Positions 33,474 through 40,597 are shown, numbered from the stretch's first letter. The stretch is 55,544 nucleotides of DNA from JBGPYB01 sp041493035 (GCA_041493035.1 JBGPYB010000009.1:1-55544), one strand, 5' to 3'. Translations and numbers: made by a program. The notes: generated from the letters alone by a model not told the origin.

Positions 33474-34061
33474 ATGAGGACCAGCCCCAGGCCTATCGAC
33501 GTCGCCCTCGAGAACGCGCTGCTCCAGATCGACGAAGCCTACGACGCACGTTCCTGGCACGGAACCAACCTGCGGGGGTCTCTCCGCGGCCTGTCGCCCC
33601 GCGTGGCCGCCTGGAGACCGGCGCCCGGACGTCACAACATCTGGGAGCTGACGGTGCACGCGGCTTACTGGAAGTACGCCGTCCGCCGACGCATCACCGG
33701 AGAGAAGCGCGGGTCATTCGCCCTCGCTGGCAGCAACTGGTTCCGTCGGCCCGAGGCCACGACCGCGGCCGCCTGGAAAGCCGACTTGGCACTCTTGGCC
33801 AGCGAGCATCGTCAAATGCGCGGCGTGATCGCTGGGCTGAAGGCCGCCGATCTGCAGAAACAGACGCCCCCTGGGCGCGCCACCATTGGTTTCCTGGTGC
33901 GCGGCATCGCGGCCCACGACCTCTACCACGCCGGCCAGATCCAGATCCTGAAGCGCCTCTGTCCGTACTGGCCCAACGAGCGACGGAAGCGAACCACAGA
34001 GACACCGAGGCACAGAGAAGGAACGGCTGCGGTGGCAGTTCCCAGCTCTCACCACAGATAG
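33474..34061 (+). CDS. DinB-like four-helix metal-binding protein with a repeat-derived tail
   Basis: 195 residues. DinB/YfiT-type pattern: ELTVHAAYWKYAVRRRITG (first His) and IAAHDLYHAGQIQIL (two His), together a three-His metal site. These proteins are often thiol S-transferases or metal-dependent hydrolases. The last about 28 residues (NERRKRTTETPRHREGTAAVAV...) are not part of the fold; the DNA there contains a short repeat related to the dispersed ACCACAGAGACAC-type sequence seen in many genomes. ATG at 33474 lies 4 bases after the isocitrate dehydrogenase stop. Confidence 0.82.
   Translation: MRTSPRPIDVALENALLQIDEAYDARSWHGTNLRGSLRGLSPRVAAWRPAPGRHNIWELTVHAAYWKYAVRRRITGEKRGSFALAGSNWFRRPEATTAAAWKADLALLASEHRQMRGVIAGLKAADLQKQTPPGRATIGFLVRGIAAHDLYHAGQIQILKRLCPYWPNERRKRTTETPRHREGTAAVAVPSSHHR
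33993..34020 (+). repeat. Short dispersed-type repeat (ACCACAGAGACACCGAGGCACAG-like)
   Basis: The sequence begins ACCACAGAGACACCGAGGC and continues with CACAGAGAAG. The antisense reading encodes LCASVSLW, a phrase I recall from repetitive intergenic elements in varied bacterial genomes. A shorter relative, CACCACAGATAG, occurs at 34052-34063. It supplies the C-terminal tail of the DinB-like gene. Confidence 0.45.
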
Positions 34062-34137
34062 CGCGGGTGGGAAACGAGGACTTCCGCTGAGCTCGAGGCT
34101 TCCGGGACTCGCCTGGGACTCGGGGCGCGCCCGGACA

Positions 34138-34797
34138 ATGCGGCGCTATACTTCCTCCCGGATGGACGACAGAGACCAATTCTGGCGGCTGATGAACACG
34201 CCTGCGCACTGGCAGGCTGCGGCCAGAGACTTGATCTGCGGCGCGAACCTCCTGAAAAAGGACTACTACGCTAAGCCCCACCTGGGGTTTGGTCGCAGCG
34301 GGCGTCTCGCGCCCTATGCCGCTCTGCGTCAGCGCCACACAAGTTCGCGGACGCTGATCCTGCTGTATGCCTTCGCGATAGAGAATCTCTTGAAGGCGAT
34401 CATCGTGGGCTTGGGCAAGGACCCGATCAAGGAGAACGGCCGGCTGAAGGAGGAGTTCGCCACGCACGACCTCAGGAAGCTGGCCGTGGACGCTGAAACC
34501 AACGGGCTGGACGAAGAGCTGCTGGCGCAGCTCTCCGACTTCATTTTCTCCGGCAAGTACCCCGCTGGCCGGGGCGACGGGGAGGGATTTCACGCTCACA
34601 GCTACTTCCCAGACTCAGTCCTGGTGGGCATCGAGAAGGTGCTGCCGGTTCTCGAAGAGCGTTTGGCCGAGATGCCGGCGAAGCGCGAGAAGCTGCCTAA
34701 GACGGACCTGCTATCGCTCTGTGCAGGCCGAAAGGCCGGCAGAGGGGCCAGCCTCCCCGTCGGCGACGAGGGAGAGACAGTTGCGGATGTCCCCTGA
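34138..34797 (+). CDS. Helical orphan protein, possibly HEPN-like
   Basis: 219 residues (or 211 from ATG at 34162). All-helical: FWRLMNTPAHWQAAARDLICGANLL, TLILLYAFAIENLLKAIIVGLGKD, THDLRKLAVDAETNGL, then SVLVGIEKVLPVLEERLAEMP. The AIENLLKAIIV and HDLRKLA pattern resembles uncharacterised HEPN-superfamily proteins, but no R-x4-6-H RNase motif is evident, so no activity is proposed. The C-terminal tail (AGRKAGRGASLPVGDEGE) looks disordered. TATACT at 34147-34152 lies 9 bases before the second ATG, which would then be a leaderless start. Possibly accessory DNA. Confidence 0.7.
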   Translation: MRRYTSSRMDDRDQFWRLMNTPAHWQAAARDLICGANLLKKDYYAKPHLGFGRSGRLAPYAALRQRHTSSRTLILLYAFAIENLLKAIIVGLGKDPIKENGRLKEEFATHDLRKLAVDAETNGLDEELLAQLSDFIFSGKYPAGRGDGEGFHAHSYFPDSVLVGIEKVLPVLEERLAEMPAKREKLPKTDLLSLCAGRKAGRGASLPVGDEGETVADVP

Positions 34798-35049
34798 GTC
34801 CGCGGGAGTCCTACAGCGCAGCGGAAGGCGTAACCCTCACAGGCTCAGTGCCGGCTGTATGCCTCCCAGCCAACATGCGTGATGGACACGGACGAAAACC
34901 CGGAAACACCAACCCCCACGGCCTGGGGCGTGCATTCCCGTGGGCCTTCGCCGTTAGGAATTCGGCGCGCGTGATCCTTACGACGGCGAACTGACGAACT
35001 TCTCCGCCACGGGATCTATCTTTGGGAACGCTGTCGCTTCATCGGTCTT
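34798..35049. other. Intergenic stretch without recognised gene
   Basis: 252 bases between convergent genes. It holds a 7-bp inverted repeat (CCCACGG 34915-34921, CCGTGGG 34938-34944) with a 16-base loop and no U-tract. No coding potential or RNA gene is apparent. Confidence 0.5.
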
Positions 35050-35838
35050 CTAAAACGACGTCGATTTCTTCCCTTCTTCGCGTAGGATCAGGGGCAAGAC
35101 GTCGGAAACGCCGGCGACGACGTGGTGGGGGCGATAGGCGTAACGCGGCAGGTCGGCAGCTTGGCTGACGCCTGACAGCACGAGTACCGTCCGCATTCCC
35201 GTCTGGATGCCGGCGATGATGTCGGTTTCCATGTTGTCCCCGATCATCCAGGCTTCCTCCGAGTGGGCATTCATGTGGCGGAGCGCCGCCCGCATCATGA
35301 CGGCGTTGGGCTTCCCCACGTAGAAAGGAGCCTTGCCCGTGATGCGCTCGATGGGCGCCGCGAGGGCGCCGCAGGAGGGCCGCCCCGATGGCCCCGCTAC
35401 GTCGGGGTTCGTCGCGATGAAGCGCGCTCCCGCACGGATGAGTTGGGCGGCCCGCTGGATCATGTCGAAGTGATACGACTGCGTTTCGCCCAGCACGACG
35501 AAGTCGGCATCGGTCTCGCTCAGGACGAAGCCCGCGTCGTAGAGAGCGTGAACGAGCGCCCCTTCGCCGATCACGTAGACCCTGCGCGCCTCCCCAGCTT
35601 GATCACGAAGGAACTCGATCGTGGCCATCGCGGAGGTGTAGAAGTGGACCGCCGGGACGTCGAGCCCCGCCTCAAGGAAGCGGTTACGAAGATCGGCTGG
35701 GGTTTGGGAAGGGAAGTTGGTGAGGAAAAGGAAAGGGCTCTCAGCCTTCAAGAGGCTTTGGGTGAAGTCGACGGCTCCCGGCAGCGGCCGGTTGTCGCGA
35801 AGAATCACACCATCGATGTCGCAGACGACGGCGGGCAT
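35050..35838 (-). CDS. HAD-IIA (NagD-like) phosphatase
   Basis: 262 residues. HAD motif I DIDGVIL, motif II Thr in FLTNFPSQTPADLRNRF, cap-insertion domain in the middle (IIA type), motif III Lys in FYVGKPNAVMMRAAL, and motif IV MIGDNMETDIIAGIQTGMRTVLVLSG. NagD-type enzymes dephosphorylate nucleotides and sugar phosphates. ATG at 35838 lies one base after the stop of the nucleotidyltransferase gene, so it is the third gene of a PadR, nucleotidyltransferase, HAD operon. Confidence 0.92.
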   Translation of the reverse strand: MPAVVCDIDGVILRDNRPLPGAVDFTQSLLKAESPFLFLTNFPSQTPADLRNRFLEAGLDVPAVHFYTSAMATIEFLRDQAGEARRVYVIGEGALVHALYDAGFVLSETDADFVVLGETQSYHFDMIQRAAQLIRAGARFIATNPDVAGPSGRPSCGALAAPIERITGKAPFYVGKPNAVMMRAALRHMNAHSEEAWMIGDNMETDIIAGIQTGMRTVLVLSGVSQAADLPRYAYRPHHVVAGVSDVLPLILREEGKKSTSF

Positions 35839-35839
35839 C

Positions 35840-36523
35840 CTAGTTCGACCTTCCCGGACGTGACGTTCTGGGGGGCGGGAGCTTGCGGCTCACGGTCAAT
35901 CCGCCCGTGCGACGCGACTGGCCGGTTCCTCTCCTCTTCGTGGGCTTCCTCACTTCCCGCCGTCGCTCCAGCTCGGCCTCCTCGCCCGCCTGGGCCCGGA
36001 TCCGTGGGTCGTTGAGCCACGTCTCGAATCGGTCCAACCCTCCGTATGCGGTCGCCAACTCGCGCGCCTGCGCTTTCAACTCGGGGTGCAAGAGCACGAG
36101 CATCGCGGCATCCATCAGGTCCTTCGCTCCCTGAGCCTTGAGCTTCAGTGCGATCAGATCCTCCAGCGATACGACGCGGAGCCCCCCGGCGGAAGGTGTC
36201 TCGACGAGAGGGGCCAAGTCCCAGTGAATCGGAACCAGCTCCGGCAGGACGTCGAACGGCAGGCCGTCGCACTCGCCCTTGAGGCAGGAGAATCCTCCCG
36301 CCAGGACATCGCCCCGGTGAAGGCGGGTTGGCAGGCGGCCTTTCGAGAGCCGTGCCTGGGCCTCCGAGAGGCTCAGGCGAGTCAACAGGTCGACGTCTCG
36401 GGTGGCCCGGACGAAGCCATGCGCCATCACTGCGAGGCCGCCCGCGAGGAGGCAGTCCTGCTTTCCCAGCGCGTCCGCTACCCGTCGCGCCACGCGCAGG
36501 AAAGATGTGTGCCGGGGATTCAA
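35840..36523 (-). CDS. Nucleotidyltransferase-fold protein (DUF6036/AbiEii-like)
   Basis: 227 residues. LLAGGLAVMAHGFVRATRDVDLLTR carries the GG (G28, G29) and the D-x-D (D43, D45) of a minimal nucleotidyltransferase, and a third acidic residue is available in GLPFDVLPEL. The middle helical part (LEDLIALKLKAQGAKDLMDAAML) is the typical AbiEii/DUF6036-like helical region in which Lys and Asp recur. The last about 50 residues are Arg-rich and unstructured (RREVRKPTKRRGTGQSRRTGG). TTG at 36523 overlaps the PadR stop by 4 bases (TTGA). Nucleotidylation of a target such as tRNA or protein is a family-based guess. Confidence 0.8.
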   Translation of the reverse strand: MNPRHTSFLRVARRVADALGKQDCLLAGGLAVMAHGFVRATRDVDLLTRLSLSEAQARLSKGRLPTRLHRGDVLAGGFSCLKGECDGLPFDVLPELVPIHWDLAPLVETPSAGGLRVVSLEDLIALKLKAQGAKDLMDAAMLVLLHPELKAQARELATAYGGLDRFETWLNDPRIRAQAGEEAELERRREVRKPTKRRGTGQSRRTGGLTVSRKLPPPRTSRPGRSN

Positions 36524-36942
36524 GCGGCGCTCCGCCGGGCACGCCGAGACGGCCGCAGGGAAAGCAGTAGCGCCGTCTCGCTGAGCTCGGCCCCGAGCTC
36601 GAGGCGTCGTCCCATGCGCTCGATTTCCTGCGTCGAAGGGGAAAGGCGCTGGCCCGCGCCGACCAGTGCTTGGAGGCCCCTGGCGTTAGCGTTGGCTGTC
36701 CGCAGACCCCGTAGTGTCAGCTCGTAGTACGTTCTCGACCGGCCCCCTGGCCGCCGGCCCGGGACCACCTTCCAACTGCGCACGAGCCGCGCGCCTTCGA
36801 GGTGCCGGAGCGCCGGGTAGATCGAACCCTCGGCGAGCTGAGCGTGCCCGCCTGACGCGTCGCGGATGCGGCGGACGAACTCCCTCCCGTAGCCGGGGCC
36901 TTGTCGCAGGGCCAATAGCAGGGCGGTTCGCGCGGTGAGCAT
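36520..36942 (-). CDS. PadR-family transcriptional regulator
   Basis: 140 residues. The winged helix starts immediately (TARTALLLALRQGPGYGREFVRRIRDAS), with the recognition region GSIYPALRHLEGARLVRSW and the wing GGRSRTYYELTLRG, and ends in a C-terminal helical dimerisation segment. It probably represses its own operon. A perfect TATAAT ends 5 bases before the ATG with no Shine-Dalgarno, suggesting a leaderless message; a TTTGTTATCAAA imperfect palindrome lies just upstream and could be an operator. Confidence 0.9.
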   Translation of the reverse strand: MLTARTALLLALRQGPGYGREFVRRIRDASGGHAQLAEGSIYPALRHLEGARLVRSWKVVPGRRPGGRSRTYYELTLRGLRTANANARGLQALVGAGQRLSPSTQEIERMGRRLELGAELSETALLLSLRPSRRARRSAA

Positions 36943-36947
36943 GCCCT

Positions 36948-36970
36948 ATTATACTCGAATTTGATAACAA
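36948..36970 (-). promoter_or_regulatory. padR promoter and possible operator
   Basis: TATAAT on the minus strand (36953-36948), 5 bases before the ATG at 36942. The imperfect palindrome TTTGTTATCAAA lies just upstream within 36959-36970. No standard -35 match at 17 bases. Confidence 0.55.
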
Positions 36971-37013
36971 ATGCCTTCCCGCGAAGCCAGGTCCTAGTCT
37001 CACCCGTCACCCG

Positions 37014-37562
37014 TCACCGGCGGCGCGTTCTCGCACGCAGCCAGCGGCGATCCTCCTCGAGCGCCTTGCGCGCGCGGCCGGACTCGTGCGCGTCGAGGAA
37101 AGTGGTCTGGGCGAAACGCGCGTCCAGGATCGCCAGGGAGAGCACGCCCGCTCGCAGACCGGGTCGAATCCACTCGCGGTCGCGCGGTTCCATCCGCGCG
37201 TACTTCGAAACGGCCGCATCGTTCGGCTCCAGGAACCACGCTCCGAGCCGCGGCTCGAGCGCGACACGCGTCAGGCGGTCCTCCCAACCGGCCGGCAACG
37301 TGGCCACACGGGGCGAGATCGGGTCCAGGTAGTAGCCGTGCTCAGATTCGAAGGGACTGCCTTGCCCGAGCGCCGTGGCGAGATCGAAGACGCGGGCAGG
37401 GTCGCTCTTCGAGAACGCGTTCACGTCGAGCGACGCCGCCATGCGTGACGGCACCTCGCCCATGTAGCCCAGCACGGCCAGGCTTCCGAACACGACGTAT
37501 TCCGCCTCGCCGCACAGCTCCCGCGCACGTGCGAACAGGCGTCTCAGATCCTCGCGCCTCAC
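37014..37562 (-). CDS. Nucleotidyltransferase-fold protein, likely toxin partner
   Basis: 182 residues. EYVVFGSLAVLGYMGEVPSRMAASLDVNAF is a nucleotidyltransferase segment with GS (G26, S27) and D46 followed by N48 where a second Asp is usual; the third acidic residue may be in YYLDPISP. C-terminal helices include DAAVSKYARMEPRDREWIR, resembling the K/D pattern of DUF6036-type proteins. GTG at 37562 overlaps the Xre-type regulator stop by 4 bases (GTGA), while a longer frame upstream is over that gene. The pairing of a DNA-binding protein with this fold matches toxin-antitoxin modules of the MNT/AbiEii kind. Confidence 0.8.
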   Translation of the reverse strand: MRREDLRRLFARARELCGEAEYVVFGSLAVLGYMGEVPSRMAASLDVNAFSKSDPARVFDLATALGQGSPFESEHGYYLDPISPRVATLPAGWEDRLTRVALEPRLGAWFLEPNDAAVSKYARMEPRDREWIRPGLRAGVLSLAILDARFAQTTFLDAHESGRARKALEEDRRWLRARTRRR

Positions 37563-38098
37563 GCCGCGGGACCTTGCAGCGTGAACGCCCAGGGCGTGTT
37601 CTGGAACAGGGCGTCGGCCCACTTGCCCGGATCCAGTAGAGACTGCGCCACGCGTTCCACCGGTCCGTCGAGCATGACCCGCCAGCGCGAGACGTAGTGA
37701 CGGCTGCACAGCCGGTCGCGTTCCCAGCGGTCGACCACCGCGCAAGCTCTGGCGACGAGCGCGCGCGCCTGCGGCCTGCGTGCGGCGAGCAACTGCGCAG
37801 CGAGCACCGCGTGGCCCAGCCGGCGCTCCAGCCGACGCGCGCGATCTCGTTCGCGCGCGAGCAGCGTCTCGAGCGCAGGCTCGCCCCCGACGGGCACCGC
37901 TGTCATTTCGAGCCCGAGGGCCTCGCACATGCGCCCGATCGTGCCCGCTCGCACGTCCTGGGCGGAGCCGGCTTCGAATCGGGCGATGGTGACCCGGCCT
38001 ACGCCGCTGCGCGCGGCGAGCGCCGCCTGGCTCAAGGCCTTACGGCGGCGGGCTGCCCGTACCTGCGCGCGAAGACCGTTGTATCCCATGCGATGCAC
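37559..38098 (-). CDS. Xre-type HTH regulator, likely antitoxin
   Basis: 179 residues. The N-terminal HTH (LRAQVRAARRRKALSQAALAARSGVGRVTIARFEAGS) is clear; the rest is helical, basic and Arg-rich with a C-terminal segment SRWRVMLDGPVERVAQSLLDPGKWADALFQNTPW that presumably contacts the partner. GTG at 38098 or ATG at 38089 could initiate; both fall within a 35-bp near-palindrome (38081-38115), so the protein probably represses its own operon by blocking initiation. Four-base overlap with the downstream nucleotidyltransferase gene. Confidence 0.85.
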   Translation of the reverse strand: MHRMGYNGLRAQVRAARRRKALSQAALAARSGVGRVTIARFEAGSAQDVRAGTIGRMCEALGLEMTAVPVGGEPALETLLARERDRARRLERRLGHAVLAAQLLAARRPQARALVARACAVVDRWERDRLCSRHYVSRWRVMLDGPVERVAQSLLDPGKWADALFQNTPWAFTLQGPAA

Positions 38099-38115
38099 TG
38101 TATCGTATGGGATAC
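38081..38115. promoter_or_regulatory. 35-bp near-palindromic operator over the start codon
   Basis: Outer arms GTATCCCAT (38081-38089) and ATGGGATAC (38107-38115) are perfect inverted repeats; inner CGAT/ATCG (38091-38094, 38102-38105) and CA/TG continue the symmetry. The centre base is 38098, the first base of the candidate GTG. The only mismatched positions between the arms are transition-type pairs (G versus T). Confidence 0.75.
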
Positions 38116-38195
38116 CAGCCGTCTAGTGTGTCATTGCCAACACCGGGAAGTCGCGAATGGCCCTCCCTCGATGCGTAACCCAGTGAGACGACGAA

Positions 38196-39578
38196 TCAGA
38201 GGTTCGCGGACTCCCCGAGGCTCGGCACGTGGGTCGCGAAGCCCCGCTCTCGTCCGATGAGGCCGGCCAGGGCCTGAGCCGCCTCATCCTCGCCGTGGGT
38301 GATGAAGATTTTCTTCGGCGGGGTCTTCACCGCCGAGAGCCAGCGCAGCAACTCCCCGGCGTCGGCGTGCCCGGACATGCCCTTGAGGTCGGTGACCTCG
38401 GCGAGGACCGGAACCTCGCCCTTGTGAATTCGCACCACGCGGGCGTGGTCTAGGAGGGCGCGCCCCAGCGTGCCGACCGCTTGGTAGCCGGTGATGAGCA
38501 GGGTGTTCTCGGCGTGAGGAAGGCGCACGCGGCAGTGGTGGAGGATACGTCCTCCCGTCAGCATTCCGCTCGAGGAGATGATCACCGCGGGACCCTTCAT
38601 GCTGTTGAGGGCCTCTGACTCCGCCCTCGTGCGGTGGAGGTGGACCCATTTCCCGTAGAGCAGGCTCCGGCCGCCGAAGCCCCCGAGGCTGACGCGGTGG
38701 GCCTCGGGGAACTGGCTGTAGATCCGCGTCGCGTCCACGGCCATGGGGCTGTCGACGTGGATCGGGAAGGGACGCAGCCGGCCGCTCGTGACCAGCTCGT
38801 CCATCAGGTAGATCATTTGCTGAGCCCGCCCCACGGCGAACGCCGGAATCAGGAGCACGCCGCCTCGGGCGAACGTCCGTTTCAAGACACCCTCGAGCTG
38901 GTCCAGGATCGGAACCGCCGCGTGGGTGCGGTTGCCGTAGGTGCTCTCCACCACGAGGTAGTCGGCGTCGGGGGCCAGCTCCGGGTCCTTGGTGAGGACG
39001 GCGTCGAAACGCCCCACGTCGCCGCTCATCAGCAGGCGAAACTCTCGGGCTCCTTCGCGGATGTGGACGTCGGCTGAGGCGGCGCCCAGGAGGTGACCCG
39101 CGTCCCGGAACGAAAAGGAGACGCCGTCCGCCAGCGTGCAAGGAGTGCCAAGAGGCAGCGTCTCGAAGAGCTTGAGGCTCGCGTCCACGTCAACGTCGTC
39201 GAAGAGAGGCAGCGCGGGCTCGTGCTTCGTCAGCCCCTTCCGGTTCAGGTATTCCGCGTCCTCCAACTGAAGATGAGCGGCGTCCTTCAGGAGGATCTCC
39301 GCCAGCTCGCGCGTTGCGGGCGTGCAGACGATCCGCCCGCGGAAGCCCTGCTTGACGAGCCGCGGCACGCGGCCGATGTGGTCCAGGTGCGTGTGGGTCA
39401 GGACCATCGCCTTGATGGCCGCCGGATCGAAAGGCGGTTCGGCCCAGTTCCGGAGGCGCAACGTCTTGTCCCCCTGGAACATCCCGCAGTCGACCAGGAT
39501 CCGCGTGCCCGCCGCGTCCAGGAGGTACTCCGACCCCGTGACCGTCCGCGCCGCGCCCAGAAATGTAAGCCTCGCCAT
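38196..39578 (-). CDS. MBL-fold hydrolase with beta-CASP and RMMBL domains (RNase J/CPSF73-like)
   Basis: 460 residues. Metallo-beta-lactamase core with HTHLDHIG (HxHxDH), the second His in RDAGHLLGA, and SGDVGRFDAVL. The beta-CASP domain includes VLLIPAFAVGRAQQMIYLMDEL and SSGMLTGGRILHHC, with the late metal-binding His in GMSGHADAGELLRWL. It processes or degrades RNA in the cytoplasm, by family. ATG at 39578 gives the canonical RLTFLGAARTVTGSEYLL start; an in-frame start at 39608 adds 10 residues but covers the -10 element. TATACT lies 8 bases upstream and no Shine-Dalgarno is present. Confidence 0.94.
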   Translation of the reverse strand: MARLTFLGAARTVTGSEYLLDAAGTRILVDCGMFQGDKTLRLRNWAEPPFDPAAIKAMVLTHTHLDHIGRVPRLVKQGFRGRIVCTPATRELAEILLKDAAHLQLEDAEYLNRKGLTKHEPALPLFDDVDVDASLKLFETLPLGTPCTLADGVSFSFRDAGHLLGAASADVHIREGAREFRLLMSGDVGRFDAVLTKDPELAPDADYLVVESTYGNRTHAAVPILDQLEGVLKRTFARGGVLLIPAFAVGRAQQMIYLMDELVTSGRLRPFPIHVDSPMAVDATRIYSQFPEAHRVSLGGFGGRSLLYGKWVHLHRTRAESEALNSMKGPAVIISSSGMLTGGRILHHCRVRLPHAENTLLITGYQAVGTLGRALLDHARVVRIHKGEVPVLAEVTDLKGMSGHADAGELLRWLSAVKTPPKKIFITHGEDEAAQALAGLIGRERGFATHVPSLGESANL

Positions 39579-39586
39579 GGCCGGCG

Positions 39587-39592
39587 AGTATA
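39587..39592 (-). promoter_or_regulatory. -10 element for the MBL hydrolase gene
   Basis: TATACT on the minus strand, 8 bases before ATG at 39578, no Shine-Dalgarno in between. The -35 region is not consensus. Consistent with a leaderless message. Confidence 0.45.
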
Positions 39593-39631
39593 GTGGATTC
39601 GGTGCCATGACACAGTTTGACGGGTTTGTCG

Positions 39632-39660
39632 TTGACAGTTCTCGGAGCGTCCCGTATAAC
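39632..39660 (+). promoter_or_regulatory. Consensus promoter of the sulfate assimilation operon
   Basis: TTGACA (39632-39637), 17-base spacer, TATAAC (39655-39660). The expected start is near 39667, which is the GTG of the leader ORF, so that ORF would be leaderless. The best sigma70-type promoter in the window. Confidence 0.8.
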
Positions 39661-39666
39661 CGAGGT

Positions 39667-39750
39667 GTGAACGGCTTGCGGATGATGTGTTGTTGTTGTC
39701 AGACCCGGGTTGCTCCCGAGGTCCATCATCTTGCAGGGTTCTGGTCATGA
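39667..39750 (+). CDS. Cysteine-codon leader peptide
   Basis: 27 codons: GTG at 39667 to TGA at 39748-39750. The core is MMCCCCQTR, with four consecutive TGT codons at 39688-39699. The -10 element ends 6 bases before the GTG, so the leader is likely leaderless; ATG codons at 39682 and 39685 are alternative starts. The run of rare amino-acid codons for the end product of the downstream operon is the defining mark of an attenuator peptide. It should stall when Cys-tRNA is scarce. Confidence 0.8.
   Translation: MNGLRMMCCCCQTRVAPEVHHLAGFWS
39702..39723 (+). promoter_or_regulatory. Leader hairpin overlapping the antiterminator arm
   Basis: GACC-CGGG (39702-39709) pairs with CCCG-GGTC (39715-39718 and 39720-39723, with a bulged A). 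CTCCCG (39713-39718) is also the exact complement of CGGGAG (39790-39795) in the terminator's left arm and inner stem, which makes this the likely switch element. A ribosome stalled on the Cys codons would cover the left arm and free CTCCCG. Confidence 0.6.
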
Positions 39751-39782
39751 TGCGCTGACGCACTCATAGAAACCGCAGGTTG

Positions 39783-39823
39783 AAGGGCCCGGGAGGCGAA
39801 AGCCACCGGGCCTTTTGCTTTTT
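39783..39823 (+). terminator. Intrinsic terminator (attenuator) ahead of the cys operon
   Basis: Left arm AAGGGCCCGG (39783-39792, one bulged G), inner GGC-GAAA-GCC tetraloop hairpin, right arm CCGGGCCTT (39806-39814), then TTTTGCTTTTT. Strong Rho-independent form, located 40 bases before the APS reductase start. Confidence 0.85.
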
Positions 39824-39862
39824 CTGCGGGCCTTACGAGTGTGAGCGTGGGAGGGCCGTGAG

Positions 39863-40597
39863 TTGAGTGGCGTCGAGACGGCGGAGCAGACGGGAGCCCT
39901 GCAACAGGAGGGGCGCTCCGCGGCGGAGGTGCTCGCCTGGGCCGCCGGGCGCTTCGCGCCTCGCATCACCTTCGCCACGGGCTTCGGCGCCGAGGGATGC
40001 GTGATCATCGACCTGATCGCGCGGCAGCGCCTCCCGATCGACCTCTTCACCCTCGATACGGGGCTCCTCTTTCCCGAGACCTACGCCCTCTGGAAGCGTC
40101 TCGAGGCCCGGTACGGCATCGAGATCCGCGCGGTCCGCCCCGAGGAGACGGTCGAGGAGCAGGCGCTCTCCCACGGTCACCGGCTCTGGGAGCGCGACCC
40201 CGACCACTGCTGCGCGCTGCGCAAGGTGGAGCCGCTCCGCGCCGCCCTCTCCGGCTTCGACGCCTGGATCACGGCGATAAGGCGCGACCAGACGCCCGAC
40301 CGGGCGAACACCGCCGTCGTCGAGCGCGACGCGCGCTACGGCCTCGTCAAGGTGAACCCGTTGGTGGCGTGGACGAGCGCCGACGTCACCGCCCACGTCC
40401 GCGAGCACGACGTCCCCGTCAACCCGCTCCACCACCAGGGTTATCCCAGCATCGGCTGCGTGCCCTGCACGAGCCGCGTCCTTCCGGGGGAGGACCCACG
40501 AGCCGGACGCTGGCGTGGGCGCATCAAGACCGAATGCGGGCTCCATGCCCGCCCTGCACATTTCCGGCTCGAGGCGAGCCGCAACGGAGGATCATGA
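39863..40597 (+). CDS. cysH: Adenylylsulfate (APS) reductase, assimilatory
   Basis: 244 residues. PAPS/APS reductase fold with ITFATGFGAEGCVIIDL (P-loop-like) and TLDTGLLFPETY. The Cys pairs C116-C117 and C199-x2-C202 (CCALRK; GCVPCTSR) bind a 4Fe-4S cluster, which indicates APS rather than PAPS as substrate, and C225 in KTECGLH is the catalytic Cys. It reduces activated sulfate to sulfite. TTG at 39863 follows GGGAGG by 8 bases. First gene of the operon, after the Cys attenuator. Confidence 0.94.
   Translation: MSGVETAEQTGALQQEGRSAAEVLAWAAGRFAPRITFATGFGAEGCVIIDLIARQRLPIDLFTLDTGLLFPETYALWKRLEARYGIEIRAVRPEETVEEQALSHGHRLWERDPDHCCALRKVEPLRAALSGFDAWITAIRRDQTPDRANTAVVERDARYGLVKVNPLVAWTSADVTAHVREHDVPVNPLHHQGYPSIGCVPCTSRVLPGEDPRAGRWRGRIKTECGLHARPAHFRLEASRNGGS

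Noticed and set aside
34915..34944. Inverted repeat CCCACGG...CCGTGGG as a terminator
   Set aside because: Loop of 16 bases, no U-tract, and no other sign of function.
37563..37928. N-terminal extension of the nucleotidyltransferase gene upstream of GTG 37562
   Set aside because: Arg/Ala-rich sequence lying over the HTH gene in another frame; the coupled GTG is the better start.
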